From Lumbricus terrestris (taxonomy: Eukaryota > Annelida > Clitellata > Crassiclitellata > Lumbricidae): a stretch of DNA of 64,000 bases. Shown piece by piece: positions 10,819 to 22,952 of this stretch (the stretch's first letter is position 1; each line of letters begins with the position of its first letter). Below the pieces are notes generated by a model. The model was not told the origin of the DNA, ran no database searches, and was given only the letters and a program-made list of their open reading frames with translations. The stretch is from assembly GCA_949752735.1 (NCBI GenBank), contig OX457053.1, forward strand, positions 25,685,797 to 25,749,796, written 5' to 3'. The position numbers were made by a program, and so were the translations under genes.

Positions 10819-12894
10819 GTGAAATTTATTTCGGATGGCTGTGGCATTGGGTTGGAATTCTGTATGGCGCCTGCGCATAGGGGCACTTGCCTCAAGGGGC
10901 TTCTATCCCTCCCCCCAAACAGCCGACTTAATCCCTCTCCACCACCTCCTGCTGAGTCGGCCTTCCACTCCCGTCAATCAATATGTAATCTGGTCCCTCC
11001 TCTGGGGAATGAAGGTTTTTTTCGGGGGGGAATGAGTGTCTGGCAGACAATCGCCGAAGTGCGTAGCGCCCATCAGGAAAGTGTGTTTGGGAGGGGATGT
11101 GTCCCTTGCCCATTAGAAATTTTTTAAATTTCAATATTGCACTGGAAGCAATTTAAGCTGTCATCATAACAAAATTGCTCTACTATTTCGATGCTGATGA
11201 GACTTTAATAAATATACTTGCAATAGTTACAATTTCTTTTTGATTGTCTACATTGTAATGGTGACATTTAACAATGTCTTCTTAACAAAGTCACTCCTTT
11301 ATTTCAGTGCTGAAAAAGAATTGTTTCAAAAAATACACTTATAATTGCAATAATAATTTGTTTATTTATCAAGTTCAGCAACTCAGTTCTGCTGCTGCTG
11401 AGCTATTATGATGAATAATTGCAGGCAAGAATAAAATTACGTAGCCTACTTTGTTGCATTGGAATCAGCTTATCTCTTGAATTCGGTCCTGAATTGCTGA
11501 CCAAGACACAATTAACAGAAATAGTTAAAAATTGGATCGACCACAGCAAAGCTTTTGTAGTGTGGATGTTCTGGGGGGCAGCAATTTCACCCTTTGTAGT
11601 TGAAGCATGGTCCACATGGCAGTTATTCGGTTTGCATGTATCAACATCACATGGCAATTACGCATTTATCAATTTAGTCTCAATATAATATGTACAAAAA
11701 TCTGTGCTTATGGTCTTACAATTGAACTCTGTGGTCCAGTGTAAATACATGCATGTGATTAGCTGTGTTAAGATGACAACAAGATGACAACAAGTGTCTG
11801 CACAAGGTTGCCATTTATTTACAAAGAAATATTTATCAAGTTAACCTTTGAAATGTTAATTTACCCTTTCCTTCTGAGGTATGCATCTACACAAACTATT
11901 TATGAGCTCTTGATACAAGATGCTACATACATGCCCATTGCCCAGTGTGTTTTTGTATGCATATATATATACACATATGCATCTATATATGCATATGTAT
12001 ATATATGCATATATATAATATATATGTAAATAACAGGTAATGGTATGTGTCACAGGAGTACATATATGCACACGTGTATGTAGACACACTTCATTTGCGT
12101 AGGTTCAGAAGAAGGGCCAACCCATAAGCAGGCCCCAAGAGGCAGCCATCTTAGCAACACCCCACCCCATTTTTGCTCACCTCAGTCGGGTGGCCAATCT
12201 TCCATAGACTTCATGGCCAACTGTATTAATTTTATAGCACCAGATGTTTCGTTAAAGTGGCCTTTGAATTCTGCATCTGTGGCCAGAGGCTTCAGCTACG
12301 TTTAGTTATAGTTTAATAACAGCCTGTTGTCTATGAAAGCTTGCATAACAGACTGGTCGTCAACCACAAATTCTCAAGATAGCCAGCAAAGACAAGCTAA
12401 CTCTTCAACCTTGTACCCCGAATTCTCAAGATAGCCAGCCAAGGACCCCAAAGACGAGCCAGCTCTTCAGCTCTACACCCCAAATTCTCAAATTAACCAG
12501 CCAAATGGCCCCGAAGACGAACTAGTTTTTTGCAACTGCTTGTATGAGTATGTTGATAGCTGCACAAAGTTAATCGTGACATCTGCTGCTACTAAAGCAT
12601 AAATTCTACAACTGAGAAAGAGCATCCAGTCATGGACTGCTCAGCGAGTTTGGGAGGTATTCATCTGCCAAACCATAGGCAACTACTGTGACTTGTACAA
12701 TGTACCTGGTACATTTATATGTAATACTTGTTCACCAGAGTGCTGTTTGGCAACTGGTTACGAAATAAAGAATATACTTACTTACTTACTTACATGCATG
12801 CATGCAGCGGATCAGCTTGTGACAAACATACAAGGAAACATTCTGAGTTGCGTATGGCGCACTGTGGCCTCTCTACCCAGTGCAATACTGCACA
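10819..12894. other. Intergenic sequence, no gene seen
   Basis: Contains an AT/GCAT simple-sequence tract at about 11,958-12,030 and a (TTAC)n run at about 12,776-12,796. Short open frames here show no exon boundaries or known domains. Confidence 0.45.
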
Positions 12895-13250
12895 GTGGAA
12901 TGGACACATTTGGGGGGATGTCCCACTCAATACCACAATGGACACATTTGGGGGATGTCCCATTCAATACCACAATGGACACATTTGGGGGGATGTCCCA
13001 TTCAATACCACAATGGACACATTTGGGGGGATGTCCCACTCAATACCACAATGGACACATTTGGGGGGATGTCCCACTCAATACCACAATAGACACATTT
13101 GGGGTGATGTCCCACTCAATTCCACAATGGACACATTTGGGGAGGGATGTCCCACTCAATACCACAATGGACACATTTTGGGGGATGTCCCACTCAATAC
13201 CACAATGGACACATTTTGGGGGGATGTCCCACTCAATACCACAAAGCCCA
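12895..13250. repeat. Minisatellite, ~38-bp unit, about 9 copies
   Basis: The unit is ggacacatttggggggatgt followed by cccactcaataccacaat. Variation in the G-run length shifts frames, so the long open frames across it are by-products. Confidence 0.95.
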
Positions 13251-13364
13251 AGAGCTCAGGCCACTGAGTTAACTAGCATCTCTTCATAGATACTCAGTGC
13301 ACTGTAGTTCCTCCGAAGACTTCTGGAATTCTGGATAAGCCCTGTCATGAACCTGCAGAACAAG

Positions 13365-13644
13365 CAGGGGTGGATCCAGTGGGCCAATCTGGCCATGACC
13401 CCCCATTTAGAAATTTCTTTATTTTTGACCAGTTATTCTGGCTCAGAAAGTTGACGTGGCCCACCCCATGAGTAGTCCCGCAGGCCCCTTCCCACGCCCA
13501 CGAGGTCTGTACGACTAAAAAAGTAAACTATTTGGGGGGATAAAAAAAGGTCATCAGAATTTTCGGCGACCAAGACGAAAAATTTTCCCTGTCCCAAGGC
13601 CGAAAATTTTGACCCCCATTAGAAAATTTCTGTATCCGCCCTTG
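13365..13644. mobile_element. hAT-type MITE, family B
   Basis: The ends caggggtggatccag and gtatccgcccttg are flanked by agaacaag (13,357-13,364) and agaagaag (13,645-13,652), matching at 7 of 8 bases. Confidence 0.85.
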
Positions 13645-13652
13645 AGAAGAAG

Positions 13653-14400
13653 CACCCTGTAAAAAGCCATCATAAAGTGCCAGACGTCTTCAAGTCACTG
13701 TTTGGGCCCAGCAGAACCTCCGTAAGTGCATGCAGGTCCGTGCAGAGAACCAAGAAAGTGAACTTCTGTAGTGGCTGATAGTAAATCTGACAGACCTGGT
13801 CCATAGGTTCTTTAACAACTGCCTTGTGGTCACATGCCTTGCCACAACCATTAGGCTATTGCCAGAGGGTCGGGGGTTTCAACCCCCCATTCTTTCTTAG
13901 CGATAGCGCCCCATAGTAAAGTCTGGTTTTTACCCCCGCCCCAATTCCAAGTGGATAATAGTCCAGCCCCCGTTATTTTTTCCACATTTCTCACACTGGC
14001 AATGGCACATACGGTACACCCTTTAGGGGAATACCTCTAATCTCTTAGGGGAATAATCTCCTTAAACCATTTTTTGGTCAGTTTAGTTTAAAACTTTGGC
14101 TGAATGTGTACGAAATGTCTTCAATCTGGAATCTGATGTTGGTGGATGTTTTTAATACTATATGAATAATATACGAGATGCGTTGAAAACTGTCCGATCT
14201 CTTGTCCCTCTCTAGCAAAATACACACATTTGATAAAAAGACCTAAAAAACACGGAGTAGATGACAAAAATTGTGACACTGTATTAAAATGTTGCAGTGT
14301 TCGGAAAGACATGGTCGAAATATGGATGGCATAGAAATCTAGACGAGGCATAAAATCAGAATAAAACAATCGCATTCTTCACGCAAAGAATCTGTTCATT
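13653..14400. other. Intergenic sequence downstream of Dachsous, no gene seen
   Basis: No exon, repeat terminus or minus-strand aataaa was recognised here. Confidence 0.4.
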
Positions 14401-14615
14401 GTTTGTATGTGCACTTGTTATAGCGCCCCTTCAAGCTCTCTCTACTCAGAGGCGCTCCCGAATGCAGAGCGGACACTGCATCGGAGTTTCACGCCGAAGT
14501 GCTGAGCAATTGTGAGTGAAGGACTTGCCCAAGGTCCTTACGCGGCGAGGTGGATTCGAACCTCGAACCTTCCGGATTCAAGGCGACGACGCCACCACTA
14601 CACCACCGCACCCCA
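14401..14615 (-). mobile_element. tRNA-derived SINE (copy 2)
   Basis: Near full length. On the minus strand it begins with a tRNA-like box A region (ggtgcggtggtgtagtggtg) and B box, and ends ggcgctataacaagtgcaca. Confidence 0.85.
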
Positions 14616-14705
14616 CGACGGCGACACAAACTTCGGCACAAATCGGCAACAATTCTCATTCGTTGGAAAAATAGATTGAGCAGATTCAGCGGCAATGATT
14701 TCCAC

Positions 14706-14941
14706 CATGGGCGGAGTTTATCAGGGGCTAGGGGGGTTAAGCCCCCCCCAAGAAGCCTCATAGTCATGTTTTTTAGCGTGCAAATGGTCTACTTTTTCAG
14801 GCTTAGCCCCCAAGCACTTCCAACTAATGACTAAAAAAAGTCATCAACTTTTTCCAGCCGAAACGAACAATTTTTCTGCGCCAAGCCTTCTGGACCAAGT
14901 TTTTGGCCCCCCCAAAAAAACGGAACCAAACTCCGCCCATG
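14706..14941. mobile_element. hAT-type MITE, family B variant
   Basis: Ends catgggcggagttt and aaactccgcccatg. Flanking 8-mers atttccac and tttgccac share 6 of 8 bases. Confidence 0.75.
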
Positions 14942-15116
14942 TTTGCCACACGTCGAAACCCAGCCCAAACTAAGTTCGCTTACGGTATCAATTCTTGCAT
15001 AGAAATAAGGCTAATCTGGATTTTTCGGCACCCAACAAAGCTTAGGTGTACGAACCAGCTTCTCCTTTGTGAACGAGAAGCTGGTGCCCTGCGCCTGGCA
15101 TTCAAGTGGTGCTACA

Positions 15117-15278
15117 CAGTGCCTGAAGTGTGGATGCACTTTACCTCTTCAAAAGAAGTGCCTGGACACCCCTTACCTTTCCAGTCTGTGCTCGCCAATA
15201 TGTGGCTGGACGGAGTTCAGATTTTAAAACAAGTGCATGGACGCCGTCCATGACCGTCCAGGCACACTTTAAGCCCTG
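15117..15278. mobile_element. hAT-type MITE, family C
   Basis: Ends cagtgcctgaagtg and cactttaagccctg. An exact 8-bp duplication gtgctaca flanks it (15,109-15,116 and 15,279-15,286). Only about 90 bp from the Dachsous stop codon, so probably within or next to the 3' UTR. Confidence 0.9.
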
Positions 15279-15375
15279 GTGCTACAGAAATTTCGAGATT
15301 ACGATTCTAAGGCAGACAGGCTCTTAGCACGAACTTAAACAGGTAAGGGAGCAACTAGTGGACCTGCTGGCTGCC

Positions 15376-18001
15376 TTAAATATGGATTTCTTCGTCCGAA
15401 TTGGAAGAGACGTGCGCCACAGTCCTCTGAGCCGGCTGTCTCGTTGGATTAAATCGTCGGTTTGGACTGCAGACATCTGCCGTCGTATTAGTCAACAACG
15501 AAACACCCGCTGGACTTCGAGTGCCCAGCGGTGATATATTCTGCCTAAACGGAGGTGTGATGATCGGCGATGTGAAATTGTTATCGTAACTAATCGGGGA
15601 CTTTAAGGGAATGGGACCACCATGCGCCGGGGTTGCCATTGCAGTGCCCGACGTCCTTGAAAAATACGCTGGGGGCCTGACCCGGGACGAATGGCCGTGA
15701 GCGCTTGGTACATGTGAGTGCATGCTCGAGGCGAGGGAGCGGTTACTCGGCGAGCGCGGCGTCTGAGATGAGTGTGTCGAGCCGTTGCCGTGGTGACGTG
15801 TCACGGGCGCCACACGGGGCGGTGTGTCCGTGATAAGGGGCGGTGGGACGGTCCTCGGCTGGCGGTTGGTGCCGGGAATCTGCGGGACGATCTGGGTCGG
15901 CGTCTTCTTCGGTTTGGCCCCGTCGTCTTTAAGTCTAGCGATCTCGGTGAAGAGGTCGGCCATCGGGAGGAACTGCGGCCCCCAGTTCATCAGGTAATCC
16001 CAGTTGTACGACCCGCTGAACACTTCCTCCGTGTTGACGATACTAGACAGCGCGTTCGGATTCGACGGCTGCATATCCCTGTACCCGTAGCTTCGTGCGA
16101 TCATCGCACCCTCATCCACCACGGAGTTCCTCTCCGACCCTTCCAGCTGCGTGTAAATGACGTCGCCCACGTCCAGCCTCGGAGTGGTTTCCACCGGTTC
16201 TCCACCGGACGACGTCACCGCCCTCGTGACCTTGCTCGCGTCGATTCCCAGCCGCGCCAGGTACTCGCGGTGGTTGTGAATGGAGAACTCGGACACCGTG
16301 TCGTCATCCTGCTGGATACCCGAGTCCGGTATCCGGTTGCTCGGAATCGTACTTGGAATCGCGTTGATCATACTGATCTCCTCGTCCACGTCCTCGTGTT
16401 TTTCGACGGAGCCGCGGCCGCTGGACACGGAACGCGATTGCTCCGACGTTGGTCTCATCTGGAGACCGGGTTTGTTCGGCGGCGCAGATTCATTCGCGGT
16501 TAAATCGGGCGAAGTGTTTCTGGACGGCGTCACAGCGTGGAGTTCTGGCTGCGTGATAGGTTCCAGCGGCAGCGAATTAGTCGGCTTTTTTCGTTTGGAT
16601 TTGTGTCTGCAGATTACGACCGAAATCATAATGACGATGATTAACAGGACCCCGAACGCGACGAAGACTATGACGAGGATGAGCGGTGTGCCTTGTAGAC
16701 CGGTTGACTGGTGTGGCGAAGAGATGACACCGCACCCGTCGCACGATCCGTTCACCGTTACCACTACGTCGACTTTGTCCTCCTTACGTTGTAAAAAACC
16801 CGATTGGGCAAACACGTGCAACGTGACATTCTCGAGCGCCCTCTTGTGACGCGATAAGGACCTCTTCCGACGACTACTCACATTCAAGCCGTGGAGATCG
16901 CTTTTAACGTAGATTGTTCCGACCGTACTGTTCACAGCAAAGTAATCGTTATCAGGTCTTAGAAAGTAGATAACGTTTCTTATCGGCTGGCCATTCGCAT
17001 CGCGTGCTTCAACCATCCCTATGACGTCCCCGACTTTAGCATTCCCAGGCGCCTGGAAGCTGTAACTGGGCTTACTGAACTGCGGTTGCACCGGCTCTGG
17101 CTTTACGTAAATTGTGAGAACAGCCGACGTGCTCCACCCACCGGCATCTTCAGCTGTGATCGCATAACTGTAGTTATTTGCAATCGAACCAACAAACGTC
17201 AATATCTTAGCGGTGCTAACTTCTCCTGAAAGCTCATTTATCGAGAACAGCCCACCGGCTGCGACAGAATTTGCCACCAGACGATATCTGAGAACGCCGT
17301 AAACGCCGCGGTCATCGTCCACGGCCTGCGTTGTAAGCACGTAAGAACCACTCCTCAGATTTTCAGTCACCGCTGCCGAGTAGTATGCCACAGGAAAGTG
17401 CGGCCTGTGCTTGTTGACCTCCGTCACGTTGACCTCGATAGTTGAGAATGCGAGAAGTCGTGGGGCCAACGCGTTGATGTCAACGGCGCTAATGACGAGT
17501 CTGTGAAGTCGCTTTTGTTTGAAGTTCAGCGGCGACTTCAGGGAGACGACTCCGGAGACGGCGTTCACGGAGAAAGTGTCGTCATCGTTTCCCGATGAGA
17601 TGTTGAACAGCAGACGTGTCTGGGCGAAGCTGTTCACCCGTAGGGTCGCCAGCACGGAACCAGTTGACGCGTCCTCTGGAATGGACACAAAAATCTCTCT
17701 GTTCGCCACATCCGGTTCCTTGTCGTTTACCTGGAGGGTAATCAGGATGGTGGACGAGGAATTCTGTGAAGGTGTTCCTCGGTCTTGGACCATAACCTTG
17801 AGTAAGTAGTGCGCTGTGTTTGTGAGATCCAAATGGGAGAGAAGGAAGATTTCTCCCGAGTCCTGTCCGATGCTAAAGATGCTTCCGTTCCCGCCGGTGA
17901 TGCTGTACTCTAGTCGATGATTGTCGTAATCGAAATCTGGGTCGGTAGCCGACAGCTGGAAGAGCGCGCTCCCGGGAACTTTCGTTGCTGGCATGGACAA
18001 G
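15376..18001 (-). CDS. Dachsous-type cadherin, terminal exon: last 3-4 cadherin repeats, membrane helix, cytoplasmic tail
   Basis: This is the 3' coding exon of a giant cadherin that I identify as Dachsous, the planar-polarity and Hippo-pathway ligand for Fat cadherins. The acceptor ends at 18,002 and supplies the third base of an AGC Ser codon, joining exactly to the exon at 19,704. Counting from that junction, residues 1-420 hold four cadherin repeats whose linkers mostly lack the DxNDN calcium motif. A Cys-containing stalk follows, then a hydrophobic helix (about residues 440-465), a basic stop-transfer (RHKSKRKK) and a tail of about 410 residues. The tail has blocks I recognise from Dachsous: SSGRGSVEKHEDVDEEISMI, PDSGIQQDDD, SYNWDYLMNWGPQF followed by FTEIARLKDD, PPPLIT, and a C terminus EEIHI. 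Two polybasic clusters (RRKRS and RHKRA) lie at 16,837-16,872 in the last repeat. Stop codon TAA at 15,376-15,378. The tail and GC content leave little doubt that it is a real gene; a dchs1-like name is reasonable but not assigned. Confidence 0.95.
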
Positions 18002-18049
18002 CTAAAATGCAAAAAGAAACTTTGTCAATCGCTATTTTTAACTCCATGT

Positions 18050-18283
18050 TTGTTTGTTTGTTTGTTTGTTTGTATGTGCACTTGTTATAGCGCCCCTTCA
18101 AGCTATCCCTACTCAGAGGCGCTCCCGAATGCAGAGCGGACACTGCATCGGAGTTTCACGCCGAAGCGCTGAACAATTGTGAGTGAAGGACTTGCCCAAG
18201 GTCCTTACGCGGCGAGGTGGATTCGAACCTCGAACCTTCCGGCTTCAAGGCAACGACGCCACCACTACACCACCGCGCCCCAC
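18050..18283 (-). mobile_element. tRNA-derived SINE (copy 3)
   Basis: Full-length copy beginning, on the plus strand, after a (GTTT)n tract. The B box reads as ggattcgaacc near 18,218. It sits 50 bp from the Dachsous terminal-exon acceptor. Confidence 0.85.
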
Positions 18284-18356
18284 GTTTCCATGTATACAGC
18301 TGCACATCAACTTGCGCAGCAGGAGTGAAAAAATATCAGTGCAAGTCTCTGGTAAG

Positions 18357-18563
18357 TTTGTATGTATGTGCACTTGTTATAGCGCCCCTTCAAGCACTCT
18401 ATTCAGAGGCGCTCCCGACTGCAGAGCGGACACTGCATCGGAGTTTCACACCGAAGCGCTGAACAATTGCGAGTGAAGGACTTGCCCAAGGTCCCTACAT
18501 GGCGAGTTGAGGTGGATTCGAACCTTCCAGCTTCAAGGCAACGACGCCACCACCGTGCCCCAC
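18357..18563 (-). mobile_element. tRNA-derived SINE (copy 4)
   Basis: Second copy in the same orientation, 73 bp from copy 3, with a slightly shortened tRNA head. Confidence 0.8.
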
Positions 18564-19340
18564 AAATTGTTATAGTGATCTACATGATCCATCTCTTTAA
18601 TAATCTACAGGAACTTTAAAATTGATTGCGTACCCTCCTCATCAGCTGTTGATTATAATTTTAATTAATTTGATTAAATTTGATTTAATTAATTTAATCT
18701 GATATGATTGCTTGTAGTTAAGTTCTTATATAGTTAAGTCTACAATCGAGCTGAAAAAGAGAAATGAAATTTTTTATATTATAATCATGCCAAAAAAGGA
18801 TTATTATTACTTGGTTTGTTGCAATGAATTATTGCCATAATAGATTGTCTTTACAACACTACCTGATGACCACTACTTGGGTTACCCAACTCAGTGGGAT
18901 CCTGATCCCTTTTGGACCTCCCACTGTAGCCAATATTGTAACGTCTATCGTCTAACTCGTGCTATACTGACTGTTACAATTGGTTGCAATAAAAAGAACC
19001 TGACTGATTGATTGATTGATTGACAGAATCTGGAATAGTGATTGAAAGTCAGTACATCTAGTGTCTGTATATAGGTCAGTAAGTGCCTCCACAGGCTTCT
19101 GTCAAGAGGTGCCATACAAATCTTCAATTACAATTCCACAGGTGAGAACTCCATTTCTCATAGATTCTTTGTTAGTAAACTTACTTGTAGGCCTATGCCA
19201 CAATCTAGCACAGTTCTGCCTACGGGGCTGACTATATGTTACATAAGCAAGGTGGGGTCACTGGTTCTAGGCAATTTGCATATGGGTGCATATAGGGGTT
19301 GGCAATATGCTATTGGAGTCATTCTTTTGTTCACTTTACA
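18564..19340. other. Dachsous intron, AT-rich
   Basis: Includes a SINE- or LINE-like tail ending in (TTGA)n at about 19,006-19,022. No exon was recognised. Confidence 0.45.
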
Positions 19341-19512
19341 TACTTTTGTTCTGCTTAAGATACTTTTGTTCTGCTTAAGATAACTTTTCTTCTGCTTAAG
19401 ATACTTTTGTTCTGCTTCAGATACTTTTGTTCTGCTTAAGATACTTTTCTTCTGCTTAAGATACTTTTGCCTTTTCCTCTGCTTAAGATACTTGTCTTCT
19501 GCTTAAGATACT
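19341..19512. repeat. Tandem repeat, 20-bp unit
   Basis: About eight copies of gatacttttgttctgcttaa with small variants. Confidence 0.9.
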
Positions 19513-19703
19513 TTCATGTATCATGTCCCTTGTAACAGTACCTCCGAAAGCACTGTCATTACCTCACAAAAATCACTGGCACCACAACAATAGTTTCAAG
19601 TTCATCCATCCTGATCAGTCCTACCTAGGAAATACACCTTACATAGCTGCAGATTTTAAGTTTCTACCTCTGTTGCTAAGCAACTGACGAGTGGACATGT
19701 TAC

Positions 19704-19872
19704 CTGTATGTTGTTGCATTAAACGTTGGCCTCTTGTTTACTTCCACGACCTTCAGTACAACTGTTGCAACTGAAGACAATGGCGGAGTGCCATGGTCGG
19801 TTGCCATGACTACGAAATACAGAGTTGTCTGGTTTGGATCGTAGACGACTCGTCTGTTTGCATAAATTGTAC
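19704..19872 (-). CDS. Dachsous-type cadherin exon
   Basis: A 169-bp exon. Acceptor ctttcag, phase 1 in, donor AG|gtaac, phase 2 out. It encodes the end of a cadherin repeat (GTIYANRRVVYD...VVMATDHGTPP) and the non-canonical linker VVEVNKRPTF in place of DxNDNxPxF. Confidence 0.93.
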
Positions 19873-19924
19873 CTGAAAGGAAAAGCAAACCGAGATATAA
19901 TTTACTTTTTCGTTCAAATTCTTT

Positions 19925-20415
19925 TTAGCAACCTTTTGTCAAGGTCTTGTCTAAGGTCTTGGTTAAGGTCTTGTCTTGGTAGGCCTTGTCTAAGGCCTTG
20001 GTCAAGGTCCTGCCTAAGGTCTTGGTCAAGGTCTTGTCAAAGGTCTTGGTAGGCCCTTTCTAAGGCCTTGGTCAAGGTCCTGCCTAAGGTCTTGGTCAAG
20101 GTCTTGTCTAAGGCCTTAGTTAGGGTCTTGTCTAAGGCCTTGGTCAAGGTCCTGCCAAAGGTCTTGGTCAAGGTCTTGTCTAAGGTCCTGGTTAGAGTCT
20201 TGTCTAAGGCCTTGGTCAAGGTCCTGCCTAAGGTCTTGGTCAAGGTCTTGTCTAAGGTCTTGGTAGGTCCTGTCTAAGGCCTTGGTCAAGGTCCTGCCTA
20301 AGGTCTTGCCTAAGGTCTTGGTCAAGGTCTTGTCTAAGGTCTTGGTAGGCCCTATCTAAGGCCTTGGTCAAGGTCCTGCCTGAGGTCTTGTCTAAGGTCT
20401 CGGTCAACGTCTGCT
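19925..20415. repeat. Minisatellite based on a 12-bp aaggtcttggtc unit
   Basis: Dozens of variants of a 12-bp motif in higher-order groups. Because 12 is a multiple of three, all frames stay open and yield artefactual repetitive peptides on both strands. Confidence 0.95.
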
Positions 20416-21177
20416 AGTGTTCTGTTCTTTCTAACTAAACTTCAAAGTTAGATTTTTAAACCGTTGTGCTGTAACAATTTATTGTTCCATGAATTTTGCT
20501 CTCATTGTTAAAACTCCGCAACAGTTGCAAGCCTGGACAAAGGAGGAGGAATCTACGGTTGGAATACGGATGATTTTTAACTAAACTGAGTAAATTTCTG
20601 CAAATCGGAAGAGGGTCTAAAACTTCTAACTGCCCTGTAGTGTGGATGAAGTCTGGTTGATCAAGATTCAGCTCAGAAGTTAATGATGACTCTTTTTTGT
20701 GCGATACAGAAAAGGAAACAGATGACAATAGATCCATTGTCTTTATTCTGGAAAAAGCTGTACATAGTGGAGCAGGATTCAACAACCAGATTCTCGCTGA
20801 CTTGATGTGCACTGACAAACAAACTCGTGAGTAATTTGTTGGTATTGAGAAAATGTTGAATGTTTACATATAAACACTGCATTACAATCCTCCTGAAATT
20901 CGAGTGAAATTTGAAAATTGAATGAAAATTGAATTCATTCTTTCATAACGAACATTTAAATAGTTCCTCTTAATTAAGAAACTCATATAAAGGTGTTCCT
21001 GTCTAAAAAAAATGCCCCATAGAGAGCAGTCTTCAGGTGAAAAATTACTATTATTATAAAAAAAATTTACCCAAGGTATCTCAGATCCCTCGGGATTTCA
21101 AAAAATTATCCGGAGACATAAAAAATTGTATTCTGGAACGGCTAATTATTAATTAATTATTAGTAGTAATTACGGCT
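20416..21177. other. Dachsous intron, no feature recognised
   Basis: AT-rich sequence; no exon with compatible splice sites was seen, and the exons on either side join without a gap in the protein. Confidence 0.5.
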
Positions 21178-21344
21178 TATTATTATTATTATTATTATTA
21201 TGAAAAAACCATCATTTATTTTCAAAACCAACAGAGCAACATCAACTGGCTGGAACTGATTAACGGTGAGCACTAGGCTAGACACTAGCAAAATGTGCTA
21301 ATTGTATTCCCACAGATGCATGCAAAGCCTAATACATAATGCAA

Positions 21345-22952
21345 TTATTGTTGGTATGGCTGGTCGTCCTCGACTCCGGTTGGTTGTGTGAAAGTGCCCC
21401 TGAATGCTATGGCGTTGAATCTTTGAGTGCATAACGATAGCCGTTGGAATAAGTGCACAGTCTCACGAGGGTCACCAGAAGCGGCGGTCATACGGCGCCC
21501 CAGCTCAGACAGGAATTCGCGACCTGACCGATTGATGGGGCCCAGCGATTCGATGGCGATGGGGACGAAGTCGTGGGTGGCCGGGAGTGTTGAATATTTG
21601 GCGCACTTCCGGTTTGCGGCGTGTTCGGCTGCCCCACCGGGCATTGCAGCCGAAATGTTGAGGTAGGAGGCAGCACAGGTGTGGATGGATGTTGCATCCC
21701 ATGCGACATACTTGCCCCTCGCCCAGGGAACCAGTGTTGCTCCGTCCGGTCTCTTGCCATCCGTGCGGATCAGGCCCGGTGGCTCCTTCGTGCTTGGAAT
21801 GTCCGATTTTACCAGTGCTCTCCATATGATGTCATTCATGGCGAAGTGGTGTGCCGCTCTTCCTGCAGATCGTCTGCAGACAAACCCGTGGTTGCCTCCG
21901 GGATCGGCGGGCTCGCCACACTGGCATTGATGAGGTGCACAAAGATTGAGTCCTAACCGAAGACCCACCGCGACTCGCACGGCCTCGTTGCTGAGGCCCA
22001 AACCACACGAGACCACGGGAACCGTCGAGAGCCAGTCTCCCGCGTGGGGTGATGCCACAGCGCCCAGCCTTGCCCGGCTTAGAGGGTCGGTGTTGGCGGA
22101 CCACACTGCAACCTTGTCAGCGTCAGTCAGAGGCCTGTCCCAGGCCTTCTGGCTGGTAAGGGTTGGCTCTTCTCCTCTCGGACGCGTTGTTTCACGGGCC
22201 TCCAGGATTTCCACCGCGTAAGCGTCGCTCCACGTATCCACGTTGAGCACGGCGTGCACGAGCGACTTGGTTGATGCAGCTGAGGCTAAATAAGCTGATG
22301 AAGCCAGCATCGAAACGCGTCTGAACCCGAGTCCGCCGTCTCTGATCGGAAGAGTGGCCTGGATCCACTGCAGATCGCTGAGCTCGATGTTAATGATCTT
22401 TTCCAGTCCAATCCGCATTTGTTCGTCCATCTTCACTAGTAAGGGATGATTCCAGCACGGTGCCACTCTCAAGAGATATGTCATTTTGGCCGCTCCAAAG
22501 CACGACCGCAGCAGCATCAGTGCCGCCTGAGCCTGGAGACATGCCAGGTCGCTCAAGGCCCGTTCGAGCGAATTGCTGTGCTCGAGTAGTGCTTCGTCCA
22601 GGGCCTCCCCTTTGAACAGTGGGGCGCCGAGGAGGACCAATGAATCGCGGTCCATCCTTCGGAAATCATCAAATTCCTCACCCGCTAGTTCGACCTCCGA
22701 GTAGTATTCGCACTTGTTTCTATTCAAACAGATGCCGAGCGAGGTTTCCAGCTCCTTCATAACGGACAGGTCATGTCGCATATCTTCCAGCCCTCCGCCC
22801 AGCGAGAGGTCGTCCAGGAAACCGAGTCTGAAACCGGACCGCAACGATTGTAGGGTCGACTGCAGCGGCAGACAAAACAGCAGCGGGCCCAAAGGGTCAC
22901 CCTGTTGCGGCCCCATCTGTGACCGTACCTCAAAGGGCCCAAACTGTAGAAG
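21345..22952 (-). pseudogene. Reverse transcriptase C-terminal half with Zn-knuckle and restriction-like endonuclease signature
   Basis: Starts right after the foldback insertion with RT block B (GPQQGDPLGPLLFCL), then the catalytic block C (GFLDDLSLGG, the FLDD variant of YxDD) and a thumb-like region. The C terminus has a cysteine-histidine cluster CQCGEPADPGGNHGFVC and then KRPDG...AWDAT, which resembles the PD-(D/E)xK nuclease of R2/NeSL/CRE-type elements. About 535 residues; stop TAA at 21,345-21,347. GC-rich compared with the surrounding intron. Family assignment beyond 'restriction-like-endonuclease type' is uncertain. The ORF is intact apart from the insertion, so the break is probably recent. 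Confidence 0.85.

Noticed and set aside
12693..13289. Open frames of about 180-200 codons with repeated TMDTFGGMSHSIPQW peptide
   Set aside because: They are read-through of the 38-bp minisatellite; overlapping frames give similar peptides and there are no exon boundaries.
15772..16849. Plus-strand open frames of 190-240 codons
   Set aside because: They lie antisense to the GC-rich Dachsous tail exon, whose minus-strand product has clear homology.
19925..20325. Lys/Val/Leu-rich repetitive open frames on both strands
   Set aside because: By-product of a 12-bp tandem repeat.
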